From contig JAPFFF010000016.1 in assembly GCA_039105265.1 (NCBI GenBank), forward strand, positions 1,550,001 through 1,614,000: 64,000 nucleotides of DNA. Reading direction: 5' to 3'. The notes under the pieces are model-generated. The model was not told the DNA's origin, did no database searches, and saw only the letters and a program-made list of their open reading frames with translations. Every line of letters begins with the position of its first letter. Within the stretch, counting starts at the first letter, position 1. This DNA is from Tritrichomonas musculus (Eukaryota > Parabasalia > Tritrichomonadida > Tritrichomonadidae). Below are positions 27,857 to 38,390 of this stretch, one piece after another. The translations under genes were made by a program, and so were the position numbers.

Positions 27857-28216
27857 TAATTTGTGGTGAACGTTTATTTATAAAATTTTATAATTTGTGA
27901 GAGTATTCAATTAATGCATTTTTGCAAATAACGTATTTTATAAAATTTTTTCGATTTGTGTGAGTATTCAATTAATGCATTTTTGCAAATAACGTATTTT
28001 ATAAAATTTTTTCGATTTGTGTGAGTATTCAATTAATGCATTTTTGCAAATAACGGATTTTTAAAAAATTTTGCAAATAATAACCGTTAAATCATATTCA
28101 ATTAATGCATTTTTTCATTCAATTTTGCATTTCTTGCAACTTGCATTTTTGCATTTTTGCTACTAACGGATTTTATGATTTGAATGACTTCTCAATTAAT
28201 GCATTTTTGCATTTTC
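27857..28216. repeat. right subterminal tandem repeat array
   Basis: Four or five units of about 62 bp, inverted relative to the left array. They share the same core (CGTATTTTATAAAA, a T-run, CGATTTGTGTGAGTATTCAA) but have a different spacer, TTAATGCATTTTTGCAAATAA. The array degenerates toward the terminal repeat (28062-28216), where the GCATTTTTGC words persist. Confidence 0.85.
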
Positions 28217-28612
28217 CATTTACGTATAAAATTTATGTTTTCAAGCCGCTTTGCGGCTGGTCAAATGCCTTTTTGACTTTTGAGATTTGAGGATAAAATT
28301 TATGAAAATCATGCCACTTTGTGGCTGGTCAAATGCCTTTATGAAGGGGTGATGAATCAGTGGTGAAATCTTTTTTTGAGGTTTGAGGAAAAAAATTGAA
28401 ATGTCAAAAAAAAATTTGCAAGAATATTATCGCATATAACAAAATTTATTGATTAAAAATTAATATGTAGATATGGTGGTGTATATAAATTGATATCATA
28501 GATTCTAAAAAGTAGTGAGTTATGGATTGGTGAAATCGTTATATATATAATAACTGTGTAATGTGACGTCAACAATTATTAACCCCCCACTGCTTATCTG
28601 CTATCTACTACT
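28217..28612 (-). repeat. Maverick right terminal inverted repeat
   Basis: About 396 bp, the inverted counterpart of 4478-4848. The extra length comes from a second, slightly diverged copy of a unit of about 28 bp. It begins with a GCCGC-TTT-GCGGC hairpin and runs into CTGGTCAAATGCC, and the two copies lie at about 28245-28272 and 28313-28340. The rest matches the left end closely, which suggests recent integration or homogenisation of the ends. Confidence 0.9.
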
Positions 28613-28617
28613 TTCAA
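28613..28617. repeat. right target-site duplication of the Maverick
   Basis: TTCAA directly after the CTACTACT terminus, matching 4473-4477. A run of A follows, which is why a 5- or 6-bp length cannot be decided from the sequence. Confidence 0.75.
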
Positions 28618-28760
28618 AAAAAAAAAAATAAAAAATTTCACTAAACATCAAAAAGCTACCAAATAAACATTGAAATATATTGATGGAAATTGATCTATGG
28701 GCAGAGAAAATGAAGTAAAACTTTTTCAATAGTCTATAAAAAAGAGCATCTTTTTATAAG

Positions 28761-29650
28761 ATAGGTCGGTTCAACGGACGGTTTGTGTCAGAGAATTTAA
28801 AAAAACGTTAAATTAGCTTTATATTATTATATATTATATAACATTATATTTTGACTAAAATTTTAAAATATAAAACAAATCCCTGAGTTGAATTTTGAGA
28901 AATTGACGTTTAAAAATTTAGATTAAAAAAAAAAGATATCCCAATGTATAAGTATACTTAAATCTTTATCATTATTTAATAAATATTTAAAAATAATAAA
29001 TATCCTAATATCATAACTTTTTTTTGAACAATACGTAAATGATTCATGTATATTCATATATTTGCATTTTTTTAATTTTCTAAATAAGCATTTTCAATGA
29101 TATTCAAAAATAATTATTAGATATCATTATTTTATATATTTATGAACTATATTTTTATATTATAGTTACTATTTATACTAACAATATTTATAATATAATT
29201 TAAAATAAATAATTATAATTTTAAATTATGTTTTTTTACAGAGATAAATTTAATTTATTTTAGTTAATGAATAAAAAATAATAATTGAATTTTTCTCCTC
29301 AGAAAAGTTACCGCTCAAAAAATTCTATAAGTACTGAATTGTAAATATATTTTTATAAAATATTGATATCTTGATAAATTATTTAACTATTCAGTAAAAA
29401 ATAGTTATTATCAATTAAATATATTTATATAAATTATATAATAAAAAAATAACATGAGTTTTAATGCATGGATGAAAAAAAATAAAAAAAAAGTTTATAA
29501 AAAAAAATTCAACTCAAGAAATCTCACCAAAATTTTATATTTTATTCCAAATATAGTAGTGAAATATATATCCTAAAACCAAGCATTTCCAACGTTTTTT
29601 TGATTTTGGCTTTGCTTTTTTGACACAAACCGTCCGTTGAACCGACCTAT
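28761..29650. mobile_element. inner inverted-repeat element A
   Basis: An 890-bp non-coding element with perfect 30-bp inverted ends: ATAGGTCGGTTCAACGGACG onward at 28761-28790 and its complement at 29621-29650. Diverged copies of a CAACTCAAGAA...TCACCAAAATTT phrase occur near both ends, so the internal arms are also partly palindromic. Confidence 0.65.
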
Positions 29651-29653
29651 TTT

Positions 29654-30439
29654 ATAAGTCGGCCAGAATAACGAGTTTTGTCAAAAAAAATAAAAAACGT
29701 AGGAATATCTTCTATTTGATATATAATATTATATGATATCTACATATTCTGTTTACCAAGTTTCATCCAATTTCTTGAGTTGGGTTTTGTGAAATTTATG
29801 TATTTTCTTTAAAATAAATAATATTAATATATCCTATAATTATCGTAAAAAAAGATAATCATTTATGTTTATCTATATCTATAATATTATATTAAATTTA
29901 GTATAATCATTAAAAAATAAATATTTATTTTATTTAACATGAAAAATGCATTTTTAAAAATTCCAAAATTCAATTCATTTTGAAAAAGTTTGGGATAATT
30001 TCTTTTAAGATTTTCTTCTTCTTTTTCATTTATAAGTCGACTTTTGTTGTTATATAAGTTTTTATAATATAATAAAATAAAAAGAAAATTTGATCTTCAA
30101 TTTTTTCTTAAATTGTATTAAATTTTTTCCATCAATTCACTGATGAATAATAAATATTTCTAAATTATTATTATATTTATATATATCATATATAGTATAT
30201 AAATAAAGAAAATAATAAAATAACATTTGAATTTAATATATAGCAGGATATAATTATTTTAAATTCTATTTTCAAAAAAATGATGATAAAAAAAAAATCC
30301 AACTCAAGAATTTCCACCAAATTTAGATGTTTTCTTAATCATATTTTCATGAAACAAATATATAAGTTTGGGAAGTTTCTAGCGTTTTTTAAAATTTCGC
30401 TTTATGTTTTTGATAAATACGTTATTTTGGCCGACCTAT
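29654..30439. mobile_element. inner inverted-repeat element B
   Basis: A 786-bp non-coding element whose ends, ATAAGTCGGCCAGAATAACG at 29654-29673 and its complement at 30420-30439, match at 18 of 20 positions. It abuts element A and shares the internal CAACTCAAGAAT phrase, so A and B are probably diverged members of one family. Confidence 0.55.
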
Positions 30440-31619
30440 ATCTTTTTATGATAAAAAGTTTTTACTGATCATTCCTTTAAATTGTAAGTCTCGGTAAAAA
30501 TTATGTAAAAATATAAAAAGAAGCTAATTTTTTTTTTAAATCTAAACTATTGAAAAAGTTTTACTTCATTTTCTCTGCCCATAGATCGTATAATCTCAAT
30601 TTTCTAATCGTTTACAAAATAAAAATAGAAATATAATCATTAATATTTCTTATCAAATGGAAAATTTTATATTTTTATTATTAGTATTGATTATAAATCG
30701 TAAAAAACATCAATATTATAAATACCTTGATTCCAAGACATTGACAAAGTCTACCGTTATTTGCATCGTAAAAACGAATGTGAAAGCCAAATTTCACGAA
30801 AAATTGTTAGGACTTATTCATTATAACATAAATCCTAACAATTTTTCGAAATGCAATTTTTTTCCTTTTGATTAGTGGCTTTAATATGTCAATGCTGAGG
30901 ATATACTCCCATCACATATAATGAGAAAAATTTGTTAAAAATTTTTGCTTTTTATTCCAGACGATACAAACAATTCAATGACCTAAGACTTGGTAGAACC
31001 AAGTTGGTTCAAACAAATTAACATAAAAAATAAAAATGTTCCAAAGATTGATATTTCGATTTCTATCAATATTTCTTTTGAAAATATCATTGATAATAAC
31101 TATCACGCGGTTCCCCTAATTCTACTAGGGGGAAATTACATACTTAATAAAGCCGATACATACTAAATAATCTATATAAAAAACCTCAAACATAAAGAGG
31201 TGATATATGAAAGTTTTTAAAGGTTTATTTCAAACGTACATTTACACAATTGTTAAGGGTATACATTCTAAGGTTTTTTACCCATACACCATTATGCTTC
31301 TTTGATATTTATGATTTTTGCTTGACATTTCCAGTATTCAGTATAAATATTTCAAAAGCATACTCAACTCGGCAAAATTATTTCAAATAAATGCTCACCC
31401 TATTGATTTACGTCATTTTCAAATAGAATATCCATATATTTTGCCTGTTAATTACACTCTCTTTGAACTAGTTAGTAAAATTTTATTTTTAAAATATTGA
31501 AAATAATAAAATTTTATACCAAAATTGAATAAAAAAAGTTCCTTTTTTTGTATTAATACGTTATAAAATAACTGCCAACAAGGCCAATTATAGTTGAAAG
31601 GTGGGCCGACTTATGAACG

Positions 31620-31795
31620 GCAGTTTTTTCTTTCGCTGGAGCAATGATGAGTGGAATTGTTTCTGATTTCGTCTTCAAAGGCATTCAAGGGGCCACATCA
31701 ATTCGATATTGTTGATACTTCTTTAGCGGCATTTCAAGGAGGGGTTTCTTGTTTCTTATCAGGCAGCAGTCGAAACTCTTGAAAAATAAGTTCTG
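31620..31795 (+). pseudogene. degenerate gene remnant, unknown
   Basis: Two short protein-like stretches in different frames, SFAGAMMSGIVSDFVFKGIQ and then FDIVDTSLAAFQGGVSCFLS, stand out from the AT background and look like pieces of one decayed small-residue-rich (membrane-like) protein. There is no start codon and several breaks. Family unknown. Confidence 0.3.
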
Positions 31796-32452
31796 ATTTT
31801 AAGGAAATTAAAGAAGACCCCAAAAACAAATCTCAAGCAATCGTTGACAAGACTTACATTAGCTGCTTTATACGCAACATGAATTAATTACCCAATTGAC
31901 TGTCTTAGAGAATTTCGAAAATCATATGATAATATACATTTTTATAAAAAAATACGAACGATACTAAATCTTTTTGTACCTTTCATCAAAATTCAAACAT
32001 ATTTAATCGGTTCAAACTTTTTCAAAAGTTTACAAATAATACAAAATGATACGAGAATCTGCATTTTATGGTAGCAAAAATCTACAAATCATGGAAAAAT
32101 CAGAGGAATTGCGATTGTTAAATCGAAATATTTTTGAATATAATCCAAATGCAATATCGTGATATATCAGGGATGCTTAATGTTACTATCTTGTAAAGGC
32201 CATCAATAACCGTTTTCCCTACCAGAATTACAGATTTAAATGCCAGTAAAGAGTGATACTGGTAATTTCTACCTAGTGTTGGCTAAAAAATAAATTTCCT
32301 GAAAATAGATATTGTTTCTGAAATTATATTACTATATTCAATAACTTTTTCCAATACCGAGAAAATTTATTTGTTACATATCTGTACTGCTTTTTACTGA
32401 TGAAAATAATACCAGTCTTTACAAAAACGATTTCTCACATTTATTTAAACTA

Positions 32453-32528
32453 GAATCAAAAACGATCAGACACCCAAAAGTGAAATTTAATTCAATTTTG
32501 ACCTGAGGTGTCTTATCGTTTTTGATTC
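32453..32528. repeat. inverted repeat / hairpin before the BTB gene 3' end
   Basis: GAATCAAAAACGATCAGACACC (22 bp) at 32453-32474 returns inverted at 32507-32528 with one mismatch and a 32-nt spacer. It lies about 70 bp beyond the stop of the minus-strand BTB gene and could be a tiny MITE or a 3' structure. Confidence 0.6.
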
Positions 32529-32598
32529 AAGTGTATTTTATTAAAAAAAAAAAAAAAAAAAATTAAATTAAATCAAGAAAAATTTTTTTTTTTTACTT

Positions 32599-33894
32599 TT
32601 ATATCAGTTCACCATATAATTCAATTGTCTCAAAAGTCAGATAATGTGCGCCATACCAGTCTGGCCCAGTCTGCCTAATTCTGAAGAAGCGATATTCGCC
32701 GGGCAGTTCTTTGTCGATTTTGAAAGTATGAACGAGCCTGTTTCCATTCAAATAAGAACAGTTCTTCTCCTCATCGACGACCTTAAACACTCTGTCGTCA
32801 CCGGCCACCTCGGCCACCCAGCTCTTCGGGTGGCTGTAGTCCGAATCGTAGCCCCTCGATCTTATTGTGTAATGGGAAGGAACTACTCGGTGATCCTTGA
32901 AGTCAATCATCAGCCAACTTCCCTCCTCGTCCTTCGAAATGAAGTAGTACTGCGGGTTCTCCTTTAGAACGACCGTTTTTGGCTGGTGCTCTTCGTAACT
33001 CGTGTTGCACGAAGAAGCAACGACTTCAATTGCGTCTTCGATGAATGATTCTTCACGCAGGTAGTTGATGATGCCGGTAAATGCGTCTTTTTCTGAAGGA
33101 ATAAACGTCTTTACTTTCAATCCTCTTTTTCTGTATCGGTCTCCACTTTTTGAGATGTTTATTTCCATGTCTAACCGTTCACAAAGCTTCTTCCAGCAGC
33201 CGGTTGTGATGTCATCCATTCTGATCATCTCAGTGAACTTTTTCATAACCGGTGATGTGACATTATCAAAATAAACGTACTCATACAAAATTGAATACAT
33301 TGAATTTCGTTCATAAAGTTTGTTCAAAAATTGAAGGAGCTCGTCTTCTGAATTAATCGATAGTTGTGGGTTCGAGAGAATCATTTCTAGTGTGTCGATT
33401 TGAAGATTCATCAGCTGGTCTTCTTGTGTCTTGATTAATTCACCCATAACCGTCGAAATAAATTCAATTTCTTGCAAAAAAGTTTCTGAGTAAAAATTGC
33501 GATTTTTCTCTCGTTTTTGTATCTCTTCGATGATGTTGTCAGTAGTAAGTTCAATGTTCTCTATTTCTTCAATCTTTATCTTGTCGTTGCATAGAATTTC
33601 GAGAACTTCGGCGATAAATGGAATCTCATCGACTGATATTTTGTTGGTTTTGAAATTGACAAGTTGAAGAATATGAGAAAAATCACCTTGATTTGTAGTA
33701 TTAATTGTAAATACATCGATTGTTGGATCAATTGAATGAAATTGACAAATTTTTGGTGATAATAGATCAGAAATTAGGCGACTCGTCTGAAATTCTTTGC
33801 CATTAACTATAAATGTAAAATCATTACAATATTTTTGAATAGGAACGTGTATAATGCATGAACACTCTAATCGAATATGATTTTCTAGACTCAT
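32599..33894 (-). CDS. BTB/POZ + discoidin-like domain protein
   Basis: A 431-residue protein. Residues about 20-110 form a BTB/POZ-like domain (DFTFIVNGKEFQTSRLISDL, then a hydrophobic core), residues about 115-240 are helical and BACK-like, and residues about 270-430 form an F5/8-type-C (discoidin)-like beta domain with SWLMIDFKDHRVVPSHYTIRS and a terminal FFRIRQTGPDW block followed by LTFETIELYGEL. This domain order is characteristic of a large tritrichomonad/trichomonad family. The role is probably protein-protein interaction, perhaps as a cullin adaptor plus ligand binding, but no substrate can be read. The gene is GC-richer at its 3' half. A broken relative lies at 45548-46790. Confidence 0.8.
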   Translation of the reverse strand: MSLENHIRLECSCIIHVPIQKYCNDFTFIVNGKEFQTSRLISDLLSPKICQFHSIDPTIDVFTINTTNQGDFSHILQLVNFKTNKISVDEIPFIAEVLEILCNDKIKIEEIENIELTTDNIIEEIQKREKNRNFYSETFLQEIEFISTVMGELIKTQEDQLMNLQIDTLEMILSNPQLSINSEDELLQFLNKLYERNSMYSILYEYVYFDNVTSPVMKKFTEMIRMDDITTGCWKKLCERLDMEINISKSGDRYRKRGLKVKTFIPSEKDAFTGIINYLREESFIEDAIEVVASSCNTSYEEHQPKTVVLKENPQYYFISKDEEGSWLMIDFKDHRVVPSHYTIRSRGYDSDYSHPKSWVAEVAGDDRVFKVVDEEKNCSYLNGNRLVHTFKIDKELPGEYRFFRIRQTGPDWYGAHYLTFETIELYGELI

Positions 33895-34009
33895 TTTAAA
33901 TATGGAAAATTTTAATTCAAAAATTTTGAATGAAATGTGAAATGAAATAACTTAAAATTCGATTGACCTTTTTATATATTTTGACCTTATTTTAATTATT
34001 TTCTTTGAT

Positions 34010-34666
34010 ATGGCTCAATTTGGTGTTCTTTTTGATAATGATGGGGTAATTTTAGATACAGAAACTCAATATAAAATATTTTGGAATGAACAAGGTAAGA
34101 TATTTCATCCAGAATTAACAAATTTCCATGGATATCTTCTTGGAATATCATTAACAGAAGCACTTGATACCTATTTTTCAGATAATCAACAAGATCGAGA
34201 AACAATTGTCAAGCGATTGTATGAATTTGAAGATAAAATGATATATGATTATTTTCCAGGCGCTCTAGAACTTTTACAGAGTCTCAAAGAGAAAAAGATA
34301 CCGACAGCCCTCGTTACTAGTTCAAATGACATCAAAATGAACAAAATACTAAAGAGCCGCCCAGAATTCAAAGAACTTTTCACAGACATCATCACGGCAA
34401 ACAGAGTCCCAAAGACAAAACCGAATCCAGAATGCTACGAAGAAGGCGCAAGAGCGATAAAGATGGATACGAGAAGATGCATCGTGTTTGAGGACTCGGT
34501 GGCTGGAATAAAGGCCGGAAAAGCGGCGGGATGCTTCGTGGTTGGCTTGACAACGACAAAACCGAAAGAAGTCATTGAAAAAGTGGCAGATTTGGTTATT
34601 GAAGACTTATCAAAAATGTCATATGAATATATAGAACAAGTTATTCTTCCTAAATTACCTAAATAA
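34010..34666 (+). CDS. HAD-superfamily hydrolase, beta-phosphoglucomutase-like
   Basis: A 218-residue cytosolic phosphatase or phosphomutase of the haloacid-dehalogenase superfamily. Motif I is F8-D9-N-D11-G-V with the nucleophile D9 and acid/base D11, motif II is L-V-T-S104-S, motif III is Lys137 in KTKPNPE, and motif IV is F160-E161-D162 followed by S-V-A-G-I-K-A-G. A small helical cap lies between residues about 16 and 85. These fit the PGMB/GS1-like subfamily that hydrolyses small phosphorylated metabolites (sugar phosphates, pseudouridine 5'-phosphate and others). The substrate cannot be told. It diverges from the BTB gene across 115 bp. The length is normal for the family and nothing is missing. 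Confidence 0.92.
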   Translation: MAQFGVLFDNDGVILDTETQYKIFWNEQGKIFHPELTNFHGYLLGISLTEALDTYFSDNQQDRETIVKRLYEFEDKMIYDYFPGALELLQSLKEKKIPTALVTSSNDIKMNKILKSRPEFKELFTDIITANRVPKTKPNPECYEEGARAIKMDTRRCIVFEDSVAGIKAGKAAGCFVVGLTTTKPKEVIEKVADLVIEDLSKMSYEYIEQVILPKLPK

Positions 34667-35315
34667 ATTTTTTTTTGTAAAAATAATTTTAATTTTAATT
34701 TTTTTTTTTTTTTTTTGTTTTTAAATTAAATCTGGCATCGGATTCTTCTTATTGATTTTGGCCAAATAAAAGTAATAATTCTCATGATTTCTTTTTGATT
34801 GACAGATTTGAAAGATATCATAATTAAAAACTTGCATATATAGAAATAACCTTTGTATTTAAATTCCAGGATGCTTGTTTTATTCCAGGATAACCGTTTA
34901 ATATGCTTTTTTATTTTACCATATCTCCAATAGCCGTTTTTTCTTCCTAAGCAATTCAATTTTAAATTTACCTTCAAGGCCAAAAAATGATCGTTTATCT
35001 GAAAAAGACGGTTTCTGGAGATAAACAATTAAAAATATCTCAAATTATTAATAAAAATATATTTGCCTTATCAAAAAATAATATTATCTAAATCACATTA
35101 CAAGCCAAAAACGATCAAAAATCTTTTAAATTTTGAATTAAAAATTCCCTTTAAAAATATCAATATTCAAAAATGGTAAAAAGCTGCAATAAGAAGAAAT
35201 GAATTTGAGAGGTCTGTTTCCGATAAAATTACCTGTAAATTAAAAACTCACTTATGATGGGAATTAAAAAATTAAATTGTCTTTTTTTTTTTTTTTTATT
35301 TTTTTTATTAAAATA
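34667..35315. other. intergenic DNA, nothing assigned
   Basis: About 650 bp of AT-rich sequence with two long T runs (34701-34715 and 35281-35297). An open frame of 100 codons on the minus strand (34726-35028) has no family resemblance and biased composition; I do not call it. Confidence 0.5.
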
Positions 35316-35395
35316 CTCACTTGTGATGTGAAAAAAATTGAAATGCAAAATTATCCCTTCTGAAATTGAGAAAAAAAATCATTTTAATAAAAGTC

Positions 35396-36556
35396 ATGAG
35401 TTCTCAGGAATACTTGGACATGATGAAGGAAATCCAAGAAAACTTTCTAAATTTTCTTGATGGAGAAGATAATTCAGAGGAAAATTTATTAATTCTCGAA
35501 GACAAATTTAATAATACAAAAATAAGTGATAACAAGTATGATCTTTTATCATTACTACACTTAATTTCCAAAATTTGCAATAATCATTATCGTTTTCCAA
35601 ATTTTTTCAACAAAATCGAAAAAATTTTGCTATTTTTCAAAGACAGCATCAAAAAATGTTTTTCAAATTCAGAAGTATTCAATATTTTTAAGAGCAACAA
35701 AAGGATTCTTTTATTCCTCATTGAACAAAAAATAATTGTTATTGATGAATATATAGTAAGAAAAATTACAAAGACAGACAAATACATAAAAGCGAAATAT
35801 CCACAATATTTTCAGCCCGAAATTCAACCATCCATCAATGAAAAATGGTTCCCAAAATATATTCCAAGATATAATACTAACGGATGGGTCGAAGATATAA
35901 AAAAAGAATTACCAGAAAACTTTTATGAAAAACGAAAGGAAGGCGAAAACGACGATCAAATTTGTGAATTGATTCGAAATGACAAGATTACAGAATTTGC
36001 TGCATATGTTACTAGAAAAGGTATTTCACTTGACGCAAAAATTCAACCATCAATTTATGAAACAAATTCATTTTTACTTAAAAAACAAATAGAACAAGAT
36101 AAAGATTTTTCATTTATTGAGTATGCTGTATTTTTTGGCTCAATTCAAATATTTAACTATTTGCGACTTGAGGGTGTTGAATTAACGCCATCGTTGTGGC
36201 TTTTGGCCATTCATGGTCAAAACTCAGAAATGATTCACTTTCTCGAAGACAATCATGTTGAATTAAAGGATGAGTCATACAGACAAATTTTTTATGAATC
36301 AATCAAATGTCACCACAACGACATTGCAAATTACTTCATAAACTACTTTTTACAAAATGAAGAAGAAAAATCACAGGATACGATCAATCAAAGTCTCAAA
36401 TATTATAATTTTGCTTTTTTGAAAAAAGAGTCCATTAGTGAATCCTCATTTTACAACTTGTGCAAATACGATTATTGTGCATTTGTTGATAATCTTTTGA
36501 AATGCAAAGATATAGATGTAAACAAAAAAGAAATTATCAATATTCTGTTAATATAA
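35396..36556 (+). CDS. DUF3447/ankyrin-family protein, copy 1
   Basis: A 386-residue module starting MSSQEYLDMMKEIQENFLNF; ten more in-frame codons upstream (from 35366) are AT-run translation and are absent from copy 2's aligned start. The N-terminal helical region (about 1-190) is typical of trichomonad ankyrin proteins. Residues about 200-330 show the DUF3447-like pattern FSFIEYAVFFGSIQIFNYLR then ELTPSLWLLAIHGQNSEMIHFL and YESIKCHHNDIANYFINYFL, which are ankyrin-like helix pairs. The frame stops after LLKCKDIDVNKKEIINILLI, in the middle of what should be an ankyrin repeat. Ankyrin coding resumes downstream without ATG. Function: probably a protein-interaction scaffold. It is nearly identical to copy 2 at 40347. 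Confidence 0.8.
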   Translation: MSSQEYLDMMKEIQENFLNFLDGEDNSEENLLILEDKFNNTKISDNKYDLLSLLHLISKICNNHYRFPNFFNKIEKILLFFKDSIKKCFSNSEVFNIFKSNKRILLFLIEQKIIVIDEYIVRKITKTDKYIKAKYPQYFQPEIQPSINEKWFPKYIPRYNTNGWVEDIKKELPENFYEKRKEGENDDQICELIRNDKITEFAAYVTRKGISLDAKIQPSIYETNSFLLKKQIEQDKDFSFIEYAVFFGSIQIFNYLRLEGVELTPSLWLLAIHGQNSEMIHFLEDNHVELKDESYRQIFYESIKCHHNDIANYFINYFLQNEEEKSQDTINQSLKYYNFAFLKKESISESSFYNLCKYDYCAFVDNLLKCKDIDVNKKEIINILLI

Positions 36557-38390
36557 TTTGAATTAATAATTATTTAATTACATTTAAAATCATATTTTTC
36601 AATGTCATTCAGAATCATATCTTTCAATAGAATTTAGAATCATATCTTTCAATGAAATTCAAAATCATATCTTTCAATGAAATTTTAATATAATTAAAAT
36701 TTGTAAGACAGCATTATATTTGGCAGTTGAAAAAGAAAATATTGAAATTATGAAACTTTTATTAACGAATGACAAACTTGACATCAATCTTGGATATATT
36801 TTTCTTTATTATTTATAAAATTCAAAATCATATCTTTCAATAGAATTCAAAATCATATCTTTCAATATAATTCAAAATCATATTTTTTAATCAAATTCAA
36901 AATCATATCTTTCAATATAATTCAAAATCATATCATTCAATAGAATTCAAAATCATATCTTTCAATAGAATTCAAAATCATATCATTCAATAGAATTCAA
37001 AATCATATCATTCAATTGGATTCAAAATCATATCTTTCAATGGAATTCAAAATCATATTTTTTAATCAAATTCAAAATCATATCTTTCAATAGAATTCAA
37101 AATCATATCTTTCAATAGAATTCAAAATCATATCTTTCAATAGAATTCAAAATCATATCTTTCAATATCATTCAAAATCAAATCTTTCAATGGAATTCAA
37201 ATCATATATTTCAATGTAATTCAAATCATATCTTTCGACGAAATTCAAAATCATATCTTAGAATGAAATTTTGATATAATAATAATTAATAAAACAGCAT
37301 TATATTTGGCAGTTGAAAAAGAAAATATTAAAATTGTGAAACTTTTATTAATGAATTACAAACTTGACATCAATCTTGGATATATTTTTCTCTATTATTT
37401 ATAAAATTCAAAATCATATCTTTCAATACAATTTAAAATCATATCTTTCAATTACATTCAAAATCATATCTTTCAATTACATTCAAAATTATATCTTTCA
37501 ATAACATTTAAAATTATATCTTTCAATGAAATTCAAAGTCATATCTTTCAATACAATTTAAAATCATATCTTTCAATTACATTCAGAATCATATCTTTCA
37601 ATTACATTCAAAATTATATCTTTCAATAACATTTAAAATTATATCTTTCAATGAAATTCAAAATCATATCTTTCAATACAATTTAAAATCATATCTTTCA
37701 ATGAAATACAAAATCATGTCTTTCAATGAAATTTTGATATAATTAATAAGACAGCATTATATTTGGCAGTTGAAAAAGAAAACTTTGAAATTGCGAGACT
37801 TTTATTAACGAATGACAAACTTGACATCAATCTTGGATATATTTTTCATTGTTTTTTAATAAAATTTGAAATCATATCATTCAATAACATTCAAAATCAT
37901 ACCATTCAATGTAATTCAAAATCATGTCTTTCAATTACATTTAAAATCATATCATTCAATGAAATTCAAAATTATATCATTCAATGAAATTCAAAATCAT
38001 ATCATTCAATGAAATTCAAAATCATATCTTTCAATGAAATTCAAAATCATATCTTTCAATCACATTCAAGATCATATCATTCAATGAAATTCAAAATAAT
38101 ATTTTTCAATGTAATTTAAAATCATATCTTTTAATCACATTCAAAACCATATCATTCAATATAATTCAAAATCATATCTTTCAATGAAATTCTAATATAA
38201 TAAAAATTTGTAAGACAGCATTATATTTAGCAGTTGAAAAAGAAAACATTGAAATTGTGAAACTTTTATTAACAAATGATAAACTTGACATCAATCTTGG
38301 ATATATTTTTCATTGTTTTTTATAAAATTCAAAATCTTTTCTTTTAATACCATCACAAATCACTCAGGTAATAATCACTTTGAAAAAGCA
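36557..38390 (+). repeat. 24-bp satellite with ankyrin cassettes, copy 1
   Basis: Dozens of 24-bp units, consensus AATTCAAAATCATATCTTTC plus AATG, fill the region. The satellite is interrupted by four nearly identical ankyrin coding cassettes at about 36708-36795, 37294-37380, 37751-37837 and 38215-38300. Each encodes TALYLAVEKENIEIxKLLL then NDKLDINLG and is preceded by TTGATATAAT...TAAGACAG. The unit length is a multiple of three. Confidence 0.9.

Larger units (their letters stand above)
4478..28612. mobile_element. Maverick/Polinton, apparently whole
   Basis: A 24,135-bp element bounded by long inverted repeats starting AGTAGTAG and ending CTACTACT, flanked by TTCAA on both sides. It carries the family hallmark genes: DNA polymerase B, retrovirus-type integrase, packaging ATPase and a jelly-roll-type capsid protein. 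It also carries a primase-helicase, a giant fibre-like protein and small genes. Mavericks are known to be very abundant in trichomonads and are regarded as virus-like. All predicted genes are open, the two ends match closely and the target duplication is still visible, so it looks whole and is probably young. I see no breaks. The genes lie in both orientations, often as convergent pairs overlapping by a few bases or divergent pairs with short shared upstream regions. Host DNA on both sides is AT-rich and non-coding, so no host gene appears to be interrupted. Confidence 0.95.
28692..30587. mobile_element. MITE-like composite bounded by 42-bp inverted repeats
   Basis: A 42-bp sequence beginning GATCTATGGGCAGAGAAAAT (28692-28733) returns perfectly inverted at 30546-30587, enclosing 1.9 kb without coding capacity. 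Inside are two adjoining inverted-repeat elements (28761-29650 and 29654-30439) that share a GGTCGG-type end. This looks like a non-autonomous DNA element, or several inserted next to each other. I see no target duplication that I can defend for the outer pair. Confidence 0.6.
28618..32452. other. gene-poor AT-rich DNA with nested inverted repeats
   Basis: No intact gene is supported in these 3.8 kb. The first 2 kb are occupied by nested MITE-like inverted repeats (28692-30587). At 30797-30848 a 16-bp inverted repeat (CGAAAAATTGTTAGGA and its complement) makes a hairpin with a 20-nt loop. Around 31600-31790 there is a slightly GC-richer gene remnant (entered separately). Confidence 0.6.

Noticed and set aside
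30657-30875. 72-codon open frame on the plus strand
   Set aside because: It runs through an inverted repeat (30797-30848) and AT-rich DNA; nothing protein-like.
31318-31500. 60-codon open frame on the plus strand
   Set aside because: Short, in AT-rich spacer, no recognisable features; could be chance.
34726-35028. 100-codon open frame on the minus strand
   Set aside because: Composition is biased toward K/I/F, with no family resemblance, no conserved neighbour and AT-run translation at both ends.
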